64,000 bases of DNA from Cephalopachus bancanus (GCA_027257055.1 JAPVLO010000153.1:992001-1056000), one strand, 5' to 3'; shown: positions 1 to 12,742, counted from the stretch's first letter. A program made the numbers and translations. Notes: generated by a model not told the origin, from the letters alone.

Positions 1-2100
1 AACATTGAGTCTTATTTTCCATGAACATAGAGTATCTCTTCATTTGTGTCTTTTTAAAAAATTTCTTATATTAGAGTTTTGTAGTTTTCATCATGTAGGT
101 CTTGCACATATTTTGTTAGATTTATTCCTAAGTGTTTCATTTTAGAAAGGTACTACTAAAATGGTATTGTTTTTCATTTCAAATTCTACCTATTAATTGC
201 TAGTACATAGGAAAGCAATTGACTTTTTATGATAACCTTGCTATAGTTGTTTATTAGTTCCAAGAGTGTTTTGGCTGATTCTGTTTTTCTGTGTAGATGA
301 TCATGTCATCTGCAAATAAAAACAATTTTATTTCTTCCATCTGAATCCGTATACATTTAATTTCCCTTCCCTGTCTCTTGCACTAGCTACAATTTTCAGT
401 ATGATGTTAAAAACTAGTACCTGATCTTACTGGAAAATCTGAGTTTTGCACTTTTAAGTCTGAAGTACCTGTAGGCTTTTTATAGATATTATTAATATGG
501 TTGAGGAATATCCCCTTTATTCCTAGTTGTTTTTTCCTTCCAAGAGCATTAGTTTTATTTGCTTCCCTGAAGTATTATTCCTAGTTTACTGAGAATTTTT
601 ATCATGAATGGGTGTTACATTTTCTCAAATGTTTTTTCATATGATTTTTCTTCTTTAACCTATATTCATGGATTATATTAATTGGTTTATAAATGTCAAA
701 CCCAGTTTTACATACCTGGAATAAACCTTACTTGGTTTGGGTGCATAATTTTTTATATACAAGTGGGTTTGATTTGTTAATGTTTTGTTGCGGATGTTTG
801 CCACTACGTAGTCAGTCTGTAATTTTCTTTTCTTGTAATGTCGTTGTGAGATTTGGGTATTAAGGTACACCTGGTCTCATTGAATGAATTTGAAAGTATT
901 CCCTGTGCTTTCAGCTCTGAAAGAGATTATAGAGATTTGATATAATTTCTTCCTTAAATGTTTGGTGAAATTCACCAGTGAACCCATCTGTACCTAATAC
1001 TTTATATTTTAGAAGGTTATTGATTATTGATTAAATTTCTGTAAAAGATATAAGGATATTCAGATTTTATATTTCTCTTGCATAAATTTTTCCATATTGT
1101 GTTTTTCAAGGATGTCATCAATTTAGGTTATCAAATGTGTGGCATAGTTTTTCATAATACTCCTTTATTATCCATTTAATGACCATGAGATCCATATCTT
1201 GTTGTTGTTGTTCTTAGTCTGACTAGAAGCTTATTGATTTTATTGATATTAATCTTTTCAAAGAACCAGATTTTGGTTATGTTTATTTTTATCTATTTAT
1301 TGTCTGTTTTCATTTTAAATAACTTCCATCCAAATTCTTTTTTTCTGTTTACTTTAGATTTCATTTGCTCTTCTTTCATAGTTTGCTACAGTAGAAGTTT
1401 AGACGATTTTAGATTTTTCTTCTTTTCTAAGATCTGAATTCAGTGTATACATTTCTAAGCACTGCTTTCACAGCAACCCAAAAATTTTGATAAATTCTAT
1501 TTTCATTTAACTTATTTTTAAATTTCTCTCTAGGGTTTTTCATTAATCTATGTGGCATATAGAAATTTGTTTCCTAATCTCCAAGTATTTGGGGGTTTTC
1601 TAACTGTCTTTCTCTTATTGATTTCTAATTTAATTCCACTGTGGTCTGAGAGGAGATCTTTTATGATTTTTGTTCTTTTGAATAGGTTAATGTGTGTTTT
1701 AAGGCCCATAATGTGGTCTATTGGTGAATGTTTTACGTGAGCTTGAGAAAAATACATATTTTGCTATTTTTTTTGTGAAATGGTCTACAGATGTTAGTTA
1801 TATTCATGTGTATTGATGGTGTTGTTGAGTTCAACTAGTGTCCTTTCAAATTCTCTACCTGCTGACTCTGCCCATTTCTGACAGAAGGGTGTTGAAGTGC
1901 ACCTATGATAGTAGATTCATCTATTTATCCTTGCAGTTTAGTCAGTTTTTGCATCATATACCTTAATGCTGTGTTAGGCACATACACAATAAGAATTGTT
2001 ATATCTTCTTGAAGAATTTATCATTAGTCATAGTTTTCCAGAGATACTACTTAAAAACGTCTAGAGGAAACTGACCCTTAATCTCTTTATGAGTTAAAAT
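1..2100 (-). mobile_element. Old LINE-1 fragment, antisense, ORF2 part
   Basis: Read on the minus strand this is the reverse transcriptase and endonuclease part of an old L1 ORF2. Landmarks on the plus strand are the antisense RT segment around 300-420 and the antisense endonuclease block around 1620-2000 (TTCCACTGTGGTCTGAGAG, then a stretch around 1870-1990). RT lies at low and endonuclease at high coordinates, so the element runs right to left and continues past the left edge. Many stops and indels break every frame, so this is a dead L1M-age copy. The right border is vague, between about 2080 and 2300. Confidence 0.85.
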
Positions 2101-2299
2101 TGTTAGCAATTAATTTCACTTGTAAAATTTTTCCAGTATTGGACAACAGTTAAGTTGGTGGTTGCCGACAGTTTTAAGTTTCTGAAATGTAGTATCTATT
2201 ATATCTATATTTCTGAATCTTAATATATACCTACCTACATTTCTGAATATTAATCTAAGAATAATGGCAAAATTTCTAGCATTACCATTCTGGTCTCCC

Positions 2300-2392
2300 A
2301 ATTAATTCTCTCTTCTTTCTCTTTTCTTTTCTTCCTTCCTTCTCCTCCTCCTCCTCCTCCTTCTCTCCCTTTCCCACCCCATGGATTATCAT
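2300..2392. repeat. Polypyrimidine tract (CTT/CTC-rich)
   Basis: About 90 bases are almost pure pyrimidine on the plus strand, with TTCC, CTT and a run of CTC units. It is low-complexity sequence at the edge of the old L1 and could form a triplex in principle. No function is shown. Confidence 0.85.
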
Positions 2393-2479
2393 TTCATGCT
2401 CACAAGTCTTTCTTTTCTAAGTCATTTGTTGCTTAAACAGGACTATCTTCTCATTAGAAGATAAAGCAACTGAAATTTT

Positions 2480-2745
2480 TATGGTAATGGTAGCTGGTTT
2501 CTATGAGCTTTGTGTCAGGTATACACTGAGCCTTTTGTGTATATTTGCTCATATAAGTGTCATAACAATCCTGTGGCATAGGTGCTATTATTATCCCATT
2601 TTACAGTTAGAACAACCAAGGCCATTACCTTTACTGTGGACACACAGCCAATAAGTTATTACTTAAGGCTGTATGTGAATACTGGGAATCGAACTAAAAA
2701 GTTGTACTCTTTACTACCATTCTTGATGCTCTACAATCATTATAT
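2480..2745 (+). mobile_element. MIR SINE
   Basis: The MIR core is clear: GTGTCAGGTA-type start, a TTTGCTCATATAAGTGTCATAACAATCCTGTGGCATAGGTG-like body, then TATTATTATCCCATTTTACAG at about 2586-2606 and a GGAATCGAACT-like end near 2686-2696. MIR is a tRNA-derived SINE that stopped moving before the primate radiation. The divergence is as expected for its age. Confidence 0.85.
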
Positions 2746-2969
2746 AAAAACTTGTTCATTGATTGTATTATATTGCTGACACCAATATTGAAAAGTTATA
2801 AAGTTATGTAGTAATTTGCAAGTCTAGAAATACATTTTACATATAGACGCACACACACAACTGAAACAAAAAATTTATAAACCAGTAATCAACCTTACTA
2901 TCTTACTATATGCATTGCACTCTGATAGTTTCAATATTATTCTTGATTAGTCTAATCTAGTGTTTGTTT

Positions 2970-3260
2970 GTTTGTTTGTTTTGAGTTGGAGTCTCACTCT
3001 GTCACCCAGGCTGAAGTGCTGTAGCACACTCGCAATCACTCCAGCGTCTACCTGCTGGGCTTCAGCGATCCTTCAGCCTCAACTTTCCAAGTAGCCAGAG
3101 CTGCAGGCACGCACTGCCACGCCGGCTAATTTTTTATCTGTTGTAGAGACAAGGTCTCGCCAAGTCCCCCAGGCTGGTCTCAAACCCGTGGACTTAGGCA
3201 ATCCACTCCCATAGGCCTCCCAAAGTTCTGGGATCACAGTCTGAGTCACCAAGCCTGGCC
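2970..3260 (-). mobile_element. Alu, antisense, with 13-bp target-site duplication
   Basis: The (TTTG)n tail complement is followed by GAGTTGGAGTCTCACTCTGT, and the copy ends with AAGCCTGGCC, so a dimeric Alu lies on the minus strand. The duplication CTAGTGTTTGTTT is perfect at 2957-2969 and 3261-3273 and fixes both borders. It is fairly diverged and keeps the CCAAGT bases that younger copies in this window have lost. Confidence 0.95.
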
Positions 3261-3431
3261 CTAGTGTTTGTTTAATAATATTTTCAGTCCACTAGATAGA
3301 TCTTACAACCATTGAGTTATAGTCCATATGGTAAAAAATATTAAATAATAAAAGTTAAATTTTATTTTTTCTTCAAATCAAATGCAAAAATTAATGTTTA
3401 AATTTCTGATAATTTTGGTTTTTTATTGTTT

Positions 3432-3714
3432 CTTTTCTTTTCTTTTTTTTTTTTGGTCAGTCTTACTCTGTCAACCAAGCTAGAGTACAGTGGGACAATC
3501 ATGTGACCATGGCCACCACAGTCTCAGATGATCCTTCTGCCTCAGGCTTCCGAGTAGAAAGAATTACAGGTGTGCACCACCATGCCCAGAAATTTTTTAA
3601 AAATTTATTTTTATTGTAGACACAAGGTCTTGCAAAGTTGCCCAGACTGGTCTTGAACTCCTGAGCTCAGGCAATCCTCTTGCCTCCACCTCCTAAAGTG
3701 CTGGGATTACAGGA
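3432..3714 (-). mobile_element. Older Alu (J-like), antisense
   Basis: A T-rich start is followed by antisense Alu landmarks: TCTTACTCTGTCAACCAAGC, CCTTCTGCCTCAGGCTTCCGA, TTGAACTCCTGAGCTCAGG and GTGCTGGGATTACAGG. Divergence is higher than in the other Alus here and the end of the left arm is missing. No clean target-site duplication is visible. Confidence 0.85.
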
Positions 3715-4442
3715 GTATTTTTTTATACAAAACATTCAGACTGTATCTGCAAAAGGAAAAAACAAAAATTCAGTTCTTCAAAGGGCCTGGCAAAGTCAAT
3801 TAATGTTTTCTTAAACAGAAAAATTTAAAAGAAAACTATCTTTGTAATCATGGTAAAGCTAAGCAGATAGTAGTCTCTCCATATAAGTTATATGATATGA
3901 TATATGTTATATATTTTATACATATATATTATATGTAATATTACACTCAAAAATAGTTATGTGGCTTTTACAAGAAGGTTTCTCTTGTTTTTAATATTTG
4001 TTTCATTCTAAATTTTATAAATATAAATGTTGTATTATGACCTCTAACAAAAAAATATAATTTATTGATATTGCCTCATTATTCAAAGGAATTAACATAC
4101 AGAAAGTAAGCCAAAATAATAAGTAACAAAATGCATATTAACCTTTTAAAATACCATTTGGTTTACCAACTAATGTAATTTTAGTTATACAAAAAAAGTA
4201 ATTATTTTATTTTTTGAGGAAATCTAAGGCTGGCCTCTATACATAAGAGTTTTAAAATATAATTCCATAACTCATTGTCTTGTTAAATAAAATAAAGCTT
4301 TTAGACATTATTTTCTACTCAAAATGTGCAGAAGAATGATGTTCTTCTCACAAATTAATATGTCACCAGAATTATAACCAGAATTATTTGGAAGCATGCT
4401 ACATTTTGAAATAGAAGAATTTTTTTAAAAATACTAATTGGA
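3715..4442. other. AT-rich background, nothing identified
   Basis: No gene, repeat family or open frame can be supported. There is a short TATATATGTTATAT-like low-complexity stretch near 3890-3935. Confidence 0.6.
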
Positions 4443-4454
4443 GAAACTACTTTT

Positions 4455-4775
4455 CTTTTTCTTTTCTTTTTTTTTTTTTTTTTTGAGTTAGAGTCTCATT
4501 CTGTCACCCAGGCTGTTGCCTGGGCTGAGTGCAGTGGCATGCTCACGGTCAATGCAACCTCAACTTGTGCTCAGGCAATCCTTCTGCCTCAGCCTTCCAA
4601 GTAGCTGGAACTACAGGCACGCGTCACCACTCCCAGCTAATTTTTTTGATTTATTGTAGAGGTGAGCTCTCGCCAAGTTGCCCAGGCTGGTCTAGAACCC
4701 GTGTGCTCAGGCAATCCTCTCACCTCAGTCTCCCAAAGTGCTGGAATTATAGGCTTGAACCACCACACCTGGCCT
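4455..4775 (-). mobile_element. Alu, antisense, with 12-bp target-site duplication
   Basis: A long T-rich stretch, then GAGTTAGAGTCTCATTCTGTC, ending CCACACCTGGCCT. The duplication GAAACTACTTTT is at 4443-4454 and 4776-4787. Near 4511-4530 the bases CCCAGGCT-GTTGCC-TGGGCT show a small local duplication inside the right arm. The open frame across it is chance Alu sequence. Confidence 0.95.
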
Positions 4776-4787
4776 GAAACTACTTTT

Positions 4788-6040
4788 TTAAAACTATGTT
4801 TAGTGTCAGGCACAGGATAGACTGAACACCATTAAAGATTAGCGAGACCAAATCTCTCACCCGAAATTGGGGTCAATCCCTGTTTACTGGGGTAGAACAA
4901 GGACTAGACTAGTATCCAGGGATTGTGTCAAAAGCTCTAGTGCAGTAGGGTTCCTGCTCCTAGTCGTAAGCCCAGGTCCAGAAATAAGTAGTTGGTAAAA
5001 CTTCATGAAATCTGAGAATAAGTGCAAAAAGAGAAAGGCAAAGATGGAAAGTTTTACCTAAGAATCAATCAATTTGCAGGAAAGTGAGAGGTGAATTTTC
5101 ACATTTGTGAAGTGTGTTTGTATGTATCATAATTACATTGTTTTCTGATGTCTTGGAAGTAGTTAAGAACATAAAGAAGAAAGATGTTCAAAGCATGGTT
5201 AAAACATTCCTTTACAAAGGTACTCTTTCAAGGAAAAACAAAAGATTTTTAATCCTGATAGCTTGATTCCTGAAAGGACAGCCCAGGGTCCTCCAATTTG
5301 CATGTACTCTTTCCTACATTCAAGGAGTCAAGACAATTGTGAGACACAATAGAGATTTAGCAAATATCTGAGGCACAGCTCTGGGAAGGGCAGGAGAAGT
5401 CTTTTTAGAAGTTGCCTGTTTCCTCCTGCAATTTTAAAGATGAAGTCAATTAGATCCAGTGATTTAAATCTAACAGTTTTTATTAAAAACTTTCTATCTT
5501 AGTACTATTCATGGCCCAGGCAGAGGAACCATGTGAGGATGCTCTACCAAACTGGACTGAGTCAGGCTGGGGACATGAGAGTTTACTCATGATTAGAGAC
5601 AAACTAAACTAGCTAAGGAAGTTCTGATCCACTCTTAGGCATCAAAAGTTGTTTTCCAATCTAAAAACTCTAGATATTTCTAGATCAATGATCATAGTGT
5701 AAATTTGTGTATGTAAAGCATTTTTATATCTGCGTTTATTTTGGAAAAGGCATACAAATATTGAAACTGTAGAATTTATTTTGAGTTTTTTTTCTAATAA
5801 GCATGAGTGATACTTAATCTGACCATCTTATTTTTATTTCCTGTCCTTTGGAAAGTACAATTGCTTGTGAACCTATTTTATTAAGATATTGCTGTTATAA
5901 TTTTGTCTTTTGCTAAGAGGTAAGTTCCTCTTAAAATAGAAGTAGAAGCTATAAAAGAAATTCCTTTTTGAGAAACTTAGAAATAGAGAAGTCAGATGAA
6001 GAACAGCAATAATAAATCATTCAGGAGAATGTTATTATTT
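4788..6040. other. Unassigned background
   Basis: I recognise no gene or repeat family here. The 4800-5000 part is less AT-rich than its surroundings and might be an old LTR, but nothing specific supports that. Confidence 0.5.
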
Positions 6041-6295
6041 ATTCATCAAACAAATACTTATTGAATACGTATTATGTTTCAGGTTCTCTTCTAAATACTG
6101 AAGACAGAGCTATAAACAAAGGAAACTGAAATATATTTATGAGGCTTTTGGGGGAGAAACTGACAATGAGAACACAAATTATTTAGAATATAAGTTATTT
6201 AGAATGTAAAAAGTTTATGGACTATAAAGAAAAACAAAGTGAAGAAAAGGGACAGAGAGGGTAGGTGGAGTATATTTTACAAAGGTGAGATGTAT
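6041..6295 (-). mobile_element. L2 LINE 3' end, antisense, left part
   Basis: ATTCATCAAACAAATACTTA then a TATGTTTCAGGTTCTCTTC-like block is the complement of the L2 3' end. The matching upstream L2 portion resumes at about 6870, so the copy was split by the repeat between them. Confidence 0.75.
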
Positions 6296-6850
6296 TAGAT
6301 TTCTATTGCTATGTAACAAATTATCACACACTTAGCAACTAAAAACAATGCCTATTACTCAGGCTCAGGTTGAGGGGTCCTGTGCTCAGAATCTCATAAA
6401 GCTATAATCAAGGAGTCAGCCAGAGATGTTCTCATCTGAAACTCAAGTTCTTCTTCCCAGGTCATGTGGTTGTTGACAAAATTCATTTCCCTGGGGCTGT
6501 ACTACTCAGAGCAGTTTGCTTCTGCACAGCCAGCCGGAGAGTCTCTGCTGTTTAGTCTCTGAGTTTAGGGAAGATTTAGGCACTCTTTTAAAAGAGCACT
6601 TAATTAGGTCAGGCTCACAAGAATAATCTCTTTTTGGTTAACTCAAAGTCAAATGGATTTGGGAATTTAATTATATCTACAAAATTCCTTTTTCCTTTGC
6701 CATATAAGGTAAAATTATCACGGAAATAATATCCCATCCCTTTTGCCATAGAAGCAAGTTACAAGTTTGCTCACACTCAAAGGGAGGGGATTGTCCAAGA
6801 GCGTGGTTGGTTTAAGGTCACCCCAGAATTTCTCTCTCATAGGAAGTTAC
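6296..6850. mobile_element. Ancient LTR-type repeat inserted in the L2
   Basis: The stretch opens TTTCTATTGCTATGTAACAA and includes TTAGGTCAGGCTCACAAGAA and a TTTGGGAATTTAATTATATC-like segment. This is a very common mammalian interspersed repeat of LTR type. I am not sure of its family name. It interrupts the L2 and so is younger than it. Confidence 0.6.
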
Positions 6851-6869
6851 AGAAGTCTTTAGCAAAGTT

Positions 6870-7040
6870 AGAAAAGCAGAGAACTTGTGGATATTTACAG
6901 GAAGGGTATTTCAGACAAACAAGAAGCAAGTGCACTGGTGTGAAAAGTGAGAATATATCTGAGAAGTTTAACGTTAAGCAAGAAGTTCAGTGTAACTGGA
7001 GCAGCCATGCACTGGTAGAGTACTGAGGTAGCTCAGAGCA
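6870..7040 (-). mobile_element. L2 LINE, antisense, right part
   Basis: GGAAGGGTATTTCAGACAAA and AGCAAGTGCACTGGTGTGAA correspond to the complement of the L2 segment that precedes the part at 6041-6295. Order and strand agree with one L2 copy cut in two. Confidence 0.65.
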
Positions 7041-7484
7041 GTAACAAGTTGCCAGATCTTTCAGAACTGTGAGGACCATTGTGAAAATATCCTACATCTT
7101 ACATTTATATTTCCATGAAGTCTCACTCTTACAGCAAATAAAAAGAAAGTAAGGGTACTTATGTACTATAAAATGTCACCAAAAAAATACAAGTTGTGAT
7201 TACATGTTTTCCTCTTAGAGAATTTGGCTCAATTTTCATGTCATTGCATGTTGCTTTCCTGCAAAGAACATGGCCACTTACTGTACTTGGGTGCTCAACT
7301 TTGTCATTCCAGTTAGAATAAAATGGGACCTCCACCTGAATAATAACAAGCCACATTAATAAATAACTCAGTAAAACCATTTAACTCAGGGGAAGACATA
7401 AAGCACTGAGATCTCCATTTTATAGAAAATGGAAAGGAAGGTATACAACTGGAGTAAATAGAGAATAGGGGCAAAAATAAAGCC
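7041..7484. other. Unassigned background
   Basis: No repeat family or gene is recognised. The 73-codon minus-strand frame here has no start context, homology or neighbour that would support it. Confidence 0.5.
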
Positions 7485-7960
7485 AGTTCTGGAAGACATT
7501 AAGTGAAATAATATAGGCACAGAAAGACCAACATCATATGTTCTCACTCATATGTGGTAGCTAAAAAAAAAAAAATTTTTTTAAATGAACACATGGAGAG
7601 AGCAGAACAATGATTGCCAGAGATTGAGAAAGGTAGTATGGAAGAGGGTGATAAAAAGAGATTGGTTAATGAGTACAAAAATACAGTTATACAGAAGTTA
7701 TAAGATATAATATTTGATAACACAATCGGGTAACTACCATTGACAATAATCTATTGTATGTTAAAGGTGACTAATAGAGCAGGATTTGAAAGTTCCTACA
7801 ACAAAGAAATAACAAAGGCTTGAGATGATAGATACTCCAATTACCCAGTAGTCATTACACATTGCATACCTGTATCAAAACATCACATATGGCCCATAAA
7901 TAAGGAGGTACCAAAGGTACTAAAAATATAAATATATATGTACACACACACTATATATAT
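7485..7960 (+). mobile_element. Old LINE-1 3' end, sense
   Basis: The stretch from GACATTAAGTGAAATAATAT through CATATGTTCTCACTCATATG is the end of L1 ORF2. It is followed by 3' UTR sequence (GATTGCCAGAGATTGAG; AATAACAAAGGCTTGAGATG) and an AT-rich tail near 7920-7970. It is severely 5' truncated and of L1M age. Confidence 0.85.
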
Positions 7961-9621
7961 ATACACATTGTAAATATGGAATTCACTCAAAAGATGGCAT
8001 TAATGTAAAGAATGCTAGTACCACCATGCAATAGGCAGGACAGTCAGAGAAAATGGCAGAAGCATGGGTGAGCAAATGTCATACTACACCTTGCTATCAT
8101 AATTTAATTCAACTTCAAAAAATAATACATAGATAGCATATCTTATATTGTGTATACATTTTTGGCGCCCCATATACAACTAGTATGCACTCATAAAATT
8201 TTTTAAAATTTTTTTAAATAAAATGAAATAATAAAACCAGTTCCAGGAATGGCTGGCATCAGAATATCATTCTTTGACAAGTTATCTGCTTCAACTTTCT
8301 CTTTCCCGTTTGACTGGGAACAACTGTTAAAACAAAATGGAATTAAGTGATGATTAGAGCCTGGACCAGCATTTGCAATCTATCCATAACTGCTTTCATG
8401 CTTTAAAATTTTTAATGAAAAGTCTCCAAGCCCTGTTTTGGAATGAAAATAATATGACCAATATTTTATCAGATAAGGTTTATGTCCCAAGTCCTACTCA
8501 ACTATTTTTTCCACTGGGGAAAGGGAACTGAAGACAGGGAAGTAACTGAGAATGTAAAAGAGCAAAGTGCTCAAAGTGATGTCACAGCATTCTTTTTTAA
8601 AAGGCATACCATCAAGGAGAGGCCTAGCCCCATTTTCTAACAATTTGAATCCTGGAAGGGCTGCCTGTGGTTCCTCTAATTTGGCATTGCAACATACTTA
8701 TATTTTATAAAGTGTATTCCAATTTTAGGATTCTGACTTCCGGGTTAAAAGTGGGGAGTGCTTAGCCAGAGACAGACCTTCTCATAATTCTTTCCAAACG
8801 TCCTGCAAGTAATTATTCAAGAATTCTCCTCAAATAATGTTGCCAAGATAGCATCTACAAAATAAAGAGCTTTCTTTTCACATGCTCCCATTGAAACAAA
8901 CACTTAAATAAATGTAAATAAATTAAACATGTAAATAAACTAATCAGTTAGTGAACTCTAATTGTTGTAGAATGAAAGAATAGTTCCAACTGCTAGAGGC
9001 CATGCAAAAAATAAAATCCATAAATTTGTCTTTTTTAAAACCTATGAATCAAGTGCTGTAGAGCTTTCCCTTTTCTGTGAGTAAAAGGGAATTCAGATGG
9101 AGTTTTTCAATATACCCAAGAAACAACTAATGACTGATAAGAGATCTGCCTTTCTTCAGAACCACCTATTTCCCAAATAGTCCCTCAATTTATCAGACCA
9201 CTGTATTATAATAATAAAATTATTTGTTCAAGGATAAGGTTGCTTTCAAAATGCATATAGTGTGGAGAAGAAAAAAAAAAAGCTTTTAATTTTATACACC
9301 TGTGAGAGAAGAGAAGTAGTTTACTGGCCTGTGTCTAATGTTTTCTTACCCTTACCTCTGTTGCTTCTCTAACACTTTCAATCTTGCCTTCATGTTTTCC
9401 TGTCTAATATCTCATCTCCTATCCTATGGAAACTCCAACTTGCCCATAGATTTTCCTCCTGTGTCCTTTTTGTGTATTATACATTTCAGTGTTTCAAGTG
9501 AGGGCAAGGTGCAAAGAGAGGCTACTCAAAAACTGTTGGTGAATGATTGAATTTCAGTCATGGCTGATTTTTTCCTCCTATTTTAGTGAAGAGGCAAGCA
9601 CACTTATCTAAGAAAGGGTCA
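7961..9621. other. Unassigned background
   Basis: No gene or confidently named repeat is seen across this 1.6 kb. The CAAATAAATG-type runs near 8880-8945 are simple AT-rich sequence. The longest frame (70 codons at 9338) has no coding character. Confidence 0.5.
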
Positions 9622-9755
9622 GAAAAACTTTTTTTGTAAAGGGCCTAGTAGAAAATATTTTTGCTTTGCAGGCAGTATGGTCTATATGTTGTTTTCTGAT
9701 CAAACTTTACTTATCAAACAAGTGGCAGGAGTGTAATAGTTTGCTGACCTCTCAC
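9622..9755 (+). mobile_element. hAT-type MITE remnant
   Basis: GGGTCAGAAAAACTTTTTTT, GTAAAGGGCCTAGTAGAAAA and, at the other end, TAGTTTGCTGACCTCTCA match the common mammalian Charlie-related MITE pattern in which a GGTCGGCAAACT-like terminus is repeated in inverted form. It is short, old and non-coding. The exact family is not named. Confidence 0.7.
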
Positions 9756-9984
9756 CTAAAGCTTTATTATTTTCACAGTAACACAGACTAATCTCATATT
9801 CTAATACACTGTTTCTTCTGTGGTTTTAACTTTGCTCTTAACTTTTGCCCCTACGTATCTACCCTCTAAGTAAGCAAAGAATAAAATAAAGAGAAAAATT
9901 TAGTTATTTCATAGATTGGGCTCTCATTTCAAAGCCTCCATTTAGATTTATTTATTTTACCTTCCAAAGTTCTAGATTCTACCC

Positions 9985-10018
9985 CAGTGGTTCTCAAAAT
10001 AATGTCTGGGGAACCTTA
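9985..10018 (+). mobile_element. Terminal scrap of a MER5-like DNA transposon
   Basis: CAGTGGTTCTCAAA at 9985-9998 is the typical terminal inverted repeat of MER5-type hAT MITEs. The element stops where the antisense L1 begins. Confidence 0.5.
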
Positions 10019-11043
10019 GGATTTGCATTCCTCTGATTATTAGTGATGCTGAGCATTTTTTCATATGTTTATTGTCTGCTTGTATGTCTTGCTTTGAGAA
10101 TTGTCTATTCATATCCTTTGGCCACTTTTTAATGGAGTTATTTGGGTTTTTTGTTTGTTTGTTTCTGTAGACTCATTTGAGTTTTTTATAGATCCTGAAT
10201 ATTAAGCCTTTGTCAGATGAAGCGCTTACAATTTTTCTCCCCCATTCTGTGAATTGTCTCTTTACTCTCCTGATAATTTATTTTGCTGTGTGAAATCTTT
10301 TTAGCTTGATGGTTCCAATTGTCAATTTTACATTTTCCTGCATTTGCTTTTTGAGGACTTGGCCATGAATTCATTGCCTAAGTTGATGTACAGGAGTCTG
10401 TTCCCTAAGTTTTCTTCTAAGATTCTCAAAATTTGAGGTTTTATGTTTAAGTCCTTGATCCATTTTTAGTTACTTTTTGTTTATGTTGATAGGTAGGAAT
10501 CCAATTTATTCTTCTGCATGTTATTAGTTTTCCCAGCACCATTTGCTAAACAGGGTTTCCTTCCCCCGGTGTTTGTCTTTGTTGACTTTGAAAAAGTTGT
10601 GTTGGTTGAAGGTCTGTGTTTTTATTTCTGGGTTCTCTGTCTTGCTCCATTAGTCTATGTGCTTATTTTTGGACTAGAACCATGCTATCTTTGTAACTGT
10701 AGCTTTGCAGTAAAATTTGAAGGCTGGTAGTGTGATTCCTCCAGCTTTGTTCTTTTTGCTGAGAATTGCTTTAGCTATTCTGGCTTTTTTTTTTGTTTCC
10801 ATGTGAATTTCCATATTGTCTTTTTTATGTCTGTAAAAAATGATGCTGGTAATTTGATAGATGGTGCATTAAATCTGAAGAATGCCTTGGGCAGAATGGA
10901 CATCTTGATGATACTGATTCTTCCAATGCATAAGCATGGAATGGTCTTCCATTTATTTGTATTGTCCTTGATTTACTTGAGCATTGTTTTTTAGATCTCA
11001 TTGTAAAGGTCTTTCACCATTTTGGTTAATTGGATGCCAAGGT

Positions 11044-11045
<2 letters not shown>

Positions 11046-11094
<49 letters not shown>
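11046..11094. repeat. (GT)n microsatellite inside L1 ORF2
   Basis: About 24 uninterrupted GT units follow GGATGCCAAGGTATT. The paralogous antisense L1 at 42001-42050 has the same flank with only a few GT units at 42023-42031, so the tract grew from a short run in the L1 itself. Confidence 0.95.
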
Positions 11095-11096
<2 letters not shown>

Positions 11097-12742
11097 CTAT
11101 TGTGAATGAGATTGTGTTTTATTTGGTTTTCAGCCTGCTTGTTGTTGGTGTATAGAAATGCAACAGTTTTTTGCACATTAATTTTGTATTCTGAGACTTT
11201 ATCACAGTCATTTATCAGTTCAAGAAGGTTTTGACAGACTCTCTAGGATTTTATAGGTATAAAACTATATTATCTGAGAAGAAGGATAACTCAACTTTCT
11301 CTTTTTCCATTTGAAAATCCCAAATTTCTTTCTCCTATCTGATTGCTCTGTCCAAAACCTTCAGTACTGTGTTGAATAGGAGGGGTAAGTGTGGACATCT
11401 TTGTCTTGTTCTGCCTGTTAAGTATGATGTTGGCTGCAGATTAGTCAAAGATGGCTTTTATTATTTTGAGGAGTATTCCTTCAATGCCTAGGTATTCAAG
11501 GGTTTTTATAAAGAAGGAATGTTGAAATTTATTAAATACTTCTTCTAATGAGATAATCATGTGGTTCTGTTAATGTGATGGATTACACTTATTGATTTAT
11601 GTATGTTGAACCAGACTTGCATCCTAGAAATGAAGCCTATCTGGTCAAGATGGACGGTCCTTGAAATTTGCTGATGGATGCAATTTGCTAAAATTTTTTT
11701 GAGAATTTTTGCATCTGTATTCGTTAGAGACATTGATTTGTAGTTTTCTTCGTTGGGCCTTTGCTATTTTGGAGTATCAAGATGATATTGTTTTTACAGA
11801 ATGAGCTAGGGAAGATTCCTTCCTACTTGATTGTCTGCAATACTTTCGATAGGGTTAGTATCAGCTCTTCTCTGTACATCTGGTAAAATTCAATTGAGAA
11901 GCCATCTGACCCAGGGTTTTGTTTTTTGGGGAGGTTTCTTTTTTACTGAGCTGATTTCTTAGATTGTTATTAATCTGTCTAGTGTTTCACTTTTTTATTT
12001 TTTCAGTCTTGGGAGGTAATGGGGTTCCAGAAATTCCTCTACTTACTGTAGATTTTCTAGTTTATTTTCATACAGATGTTCACAGTAATCTCTGATAATA
12101 CTTTGTATTTCTTCAGAGTCAATTGAAACATTGTCTTTTTTTCCCATGTGTTTATTGGATTTTTCCTTTTTTTATTAATCTGGGTGGGGATCTGCCATTT
12201 ATATTTATCCTTTCAAAAAAATCAATTTTTATCTCATTGATTCTTTGTATGATTCTTTGTCTCTATTTCATTCAACTATGCATTTATTTTAATGACCTCC
12301 ATTTTTCTACAAATTCTGAAAATGGATTGTTGACTTTACAGCTCCCTTAGGTGCCACATTAGACTATTTACTTGAAATATCTCTGTTTTCTTGATATACG
12401 AGTGTGCAATGCTATAAACTGCTTTCTCAGCACCACTTTTATGGTATCCAAGAGGTTTGGGTGTCTTATGTCTTTGTTTTCACTTGTTTCTAGGAAGGTT
12501 TTTATTTCAAAAGATGTAATTTCAACCTTTTGAAATTTGTGCTTGCTTAATTTATGCCTAAGTATGTGGTTGATCTTGGAGTATGTTTTCTGTGTTCATA
12601 AGAATATATATTCTGTGGTTGTTGGGTGAAGTGTTCTGCAAGTGTTTATTAGGTCAAATTGGTTAAGTGTCAAGTTAAGGTTCCAGAGTTCCTTGTTAGT
12701 TTTTTGCCTTGATGATTTGTCCAAGGCTATCAGTAGGGTATT

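Noticed and set aside
5261..8700. Faint resemblance between 5266-5310 and 8650-8690
   Set aside because: Only scattered matches around CCTGAAAGG / CCTGGAAGGG and CCAATTTGCATG / TAATTTGGCATTG. Too weak to call a repeat by eye.
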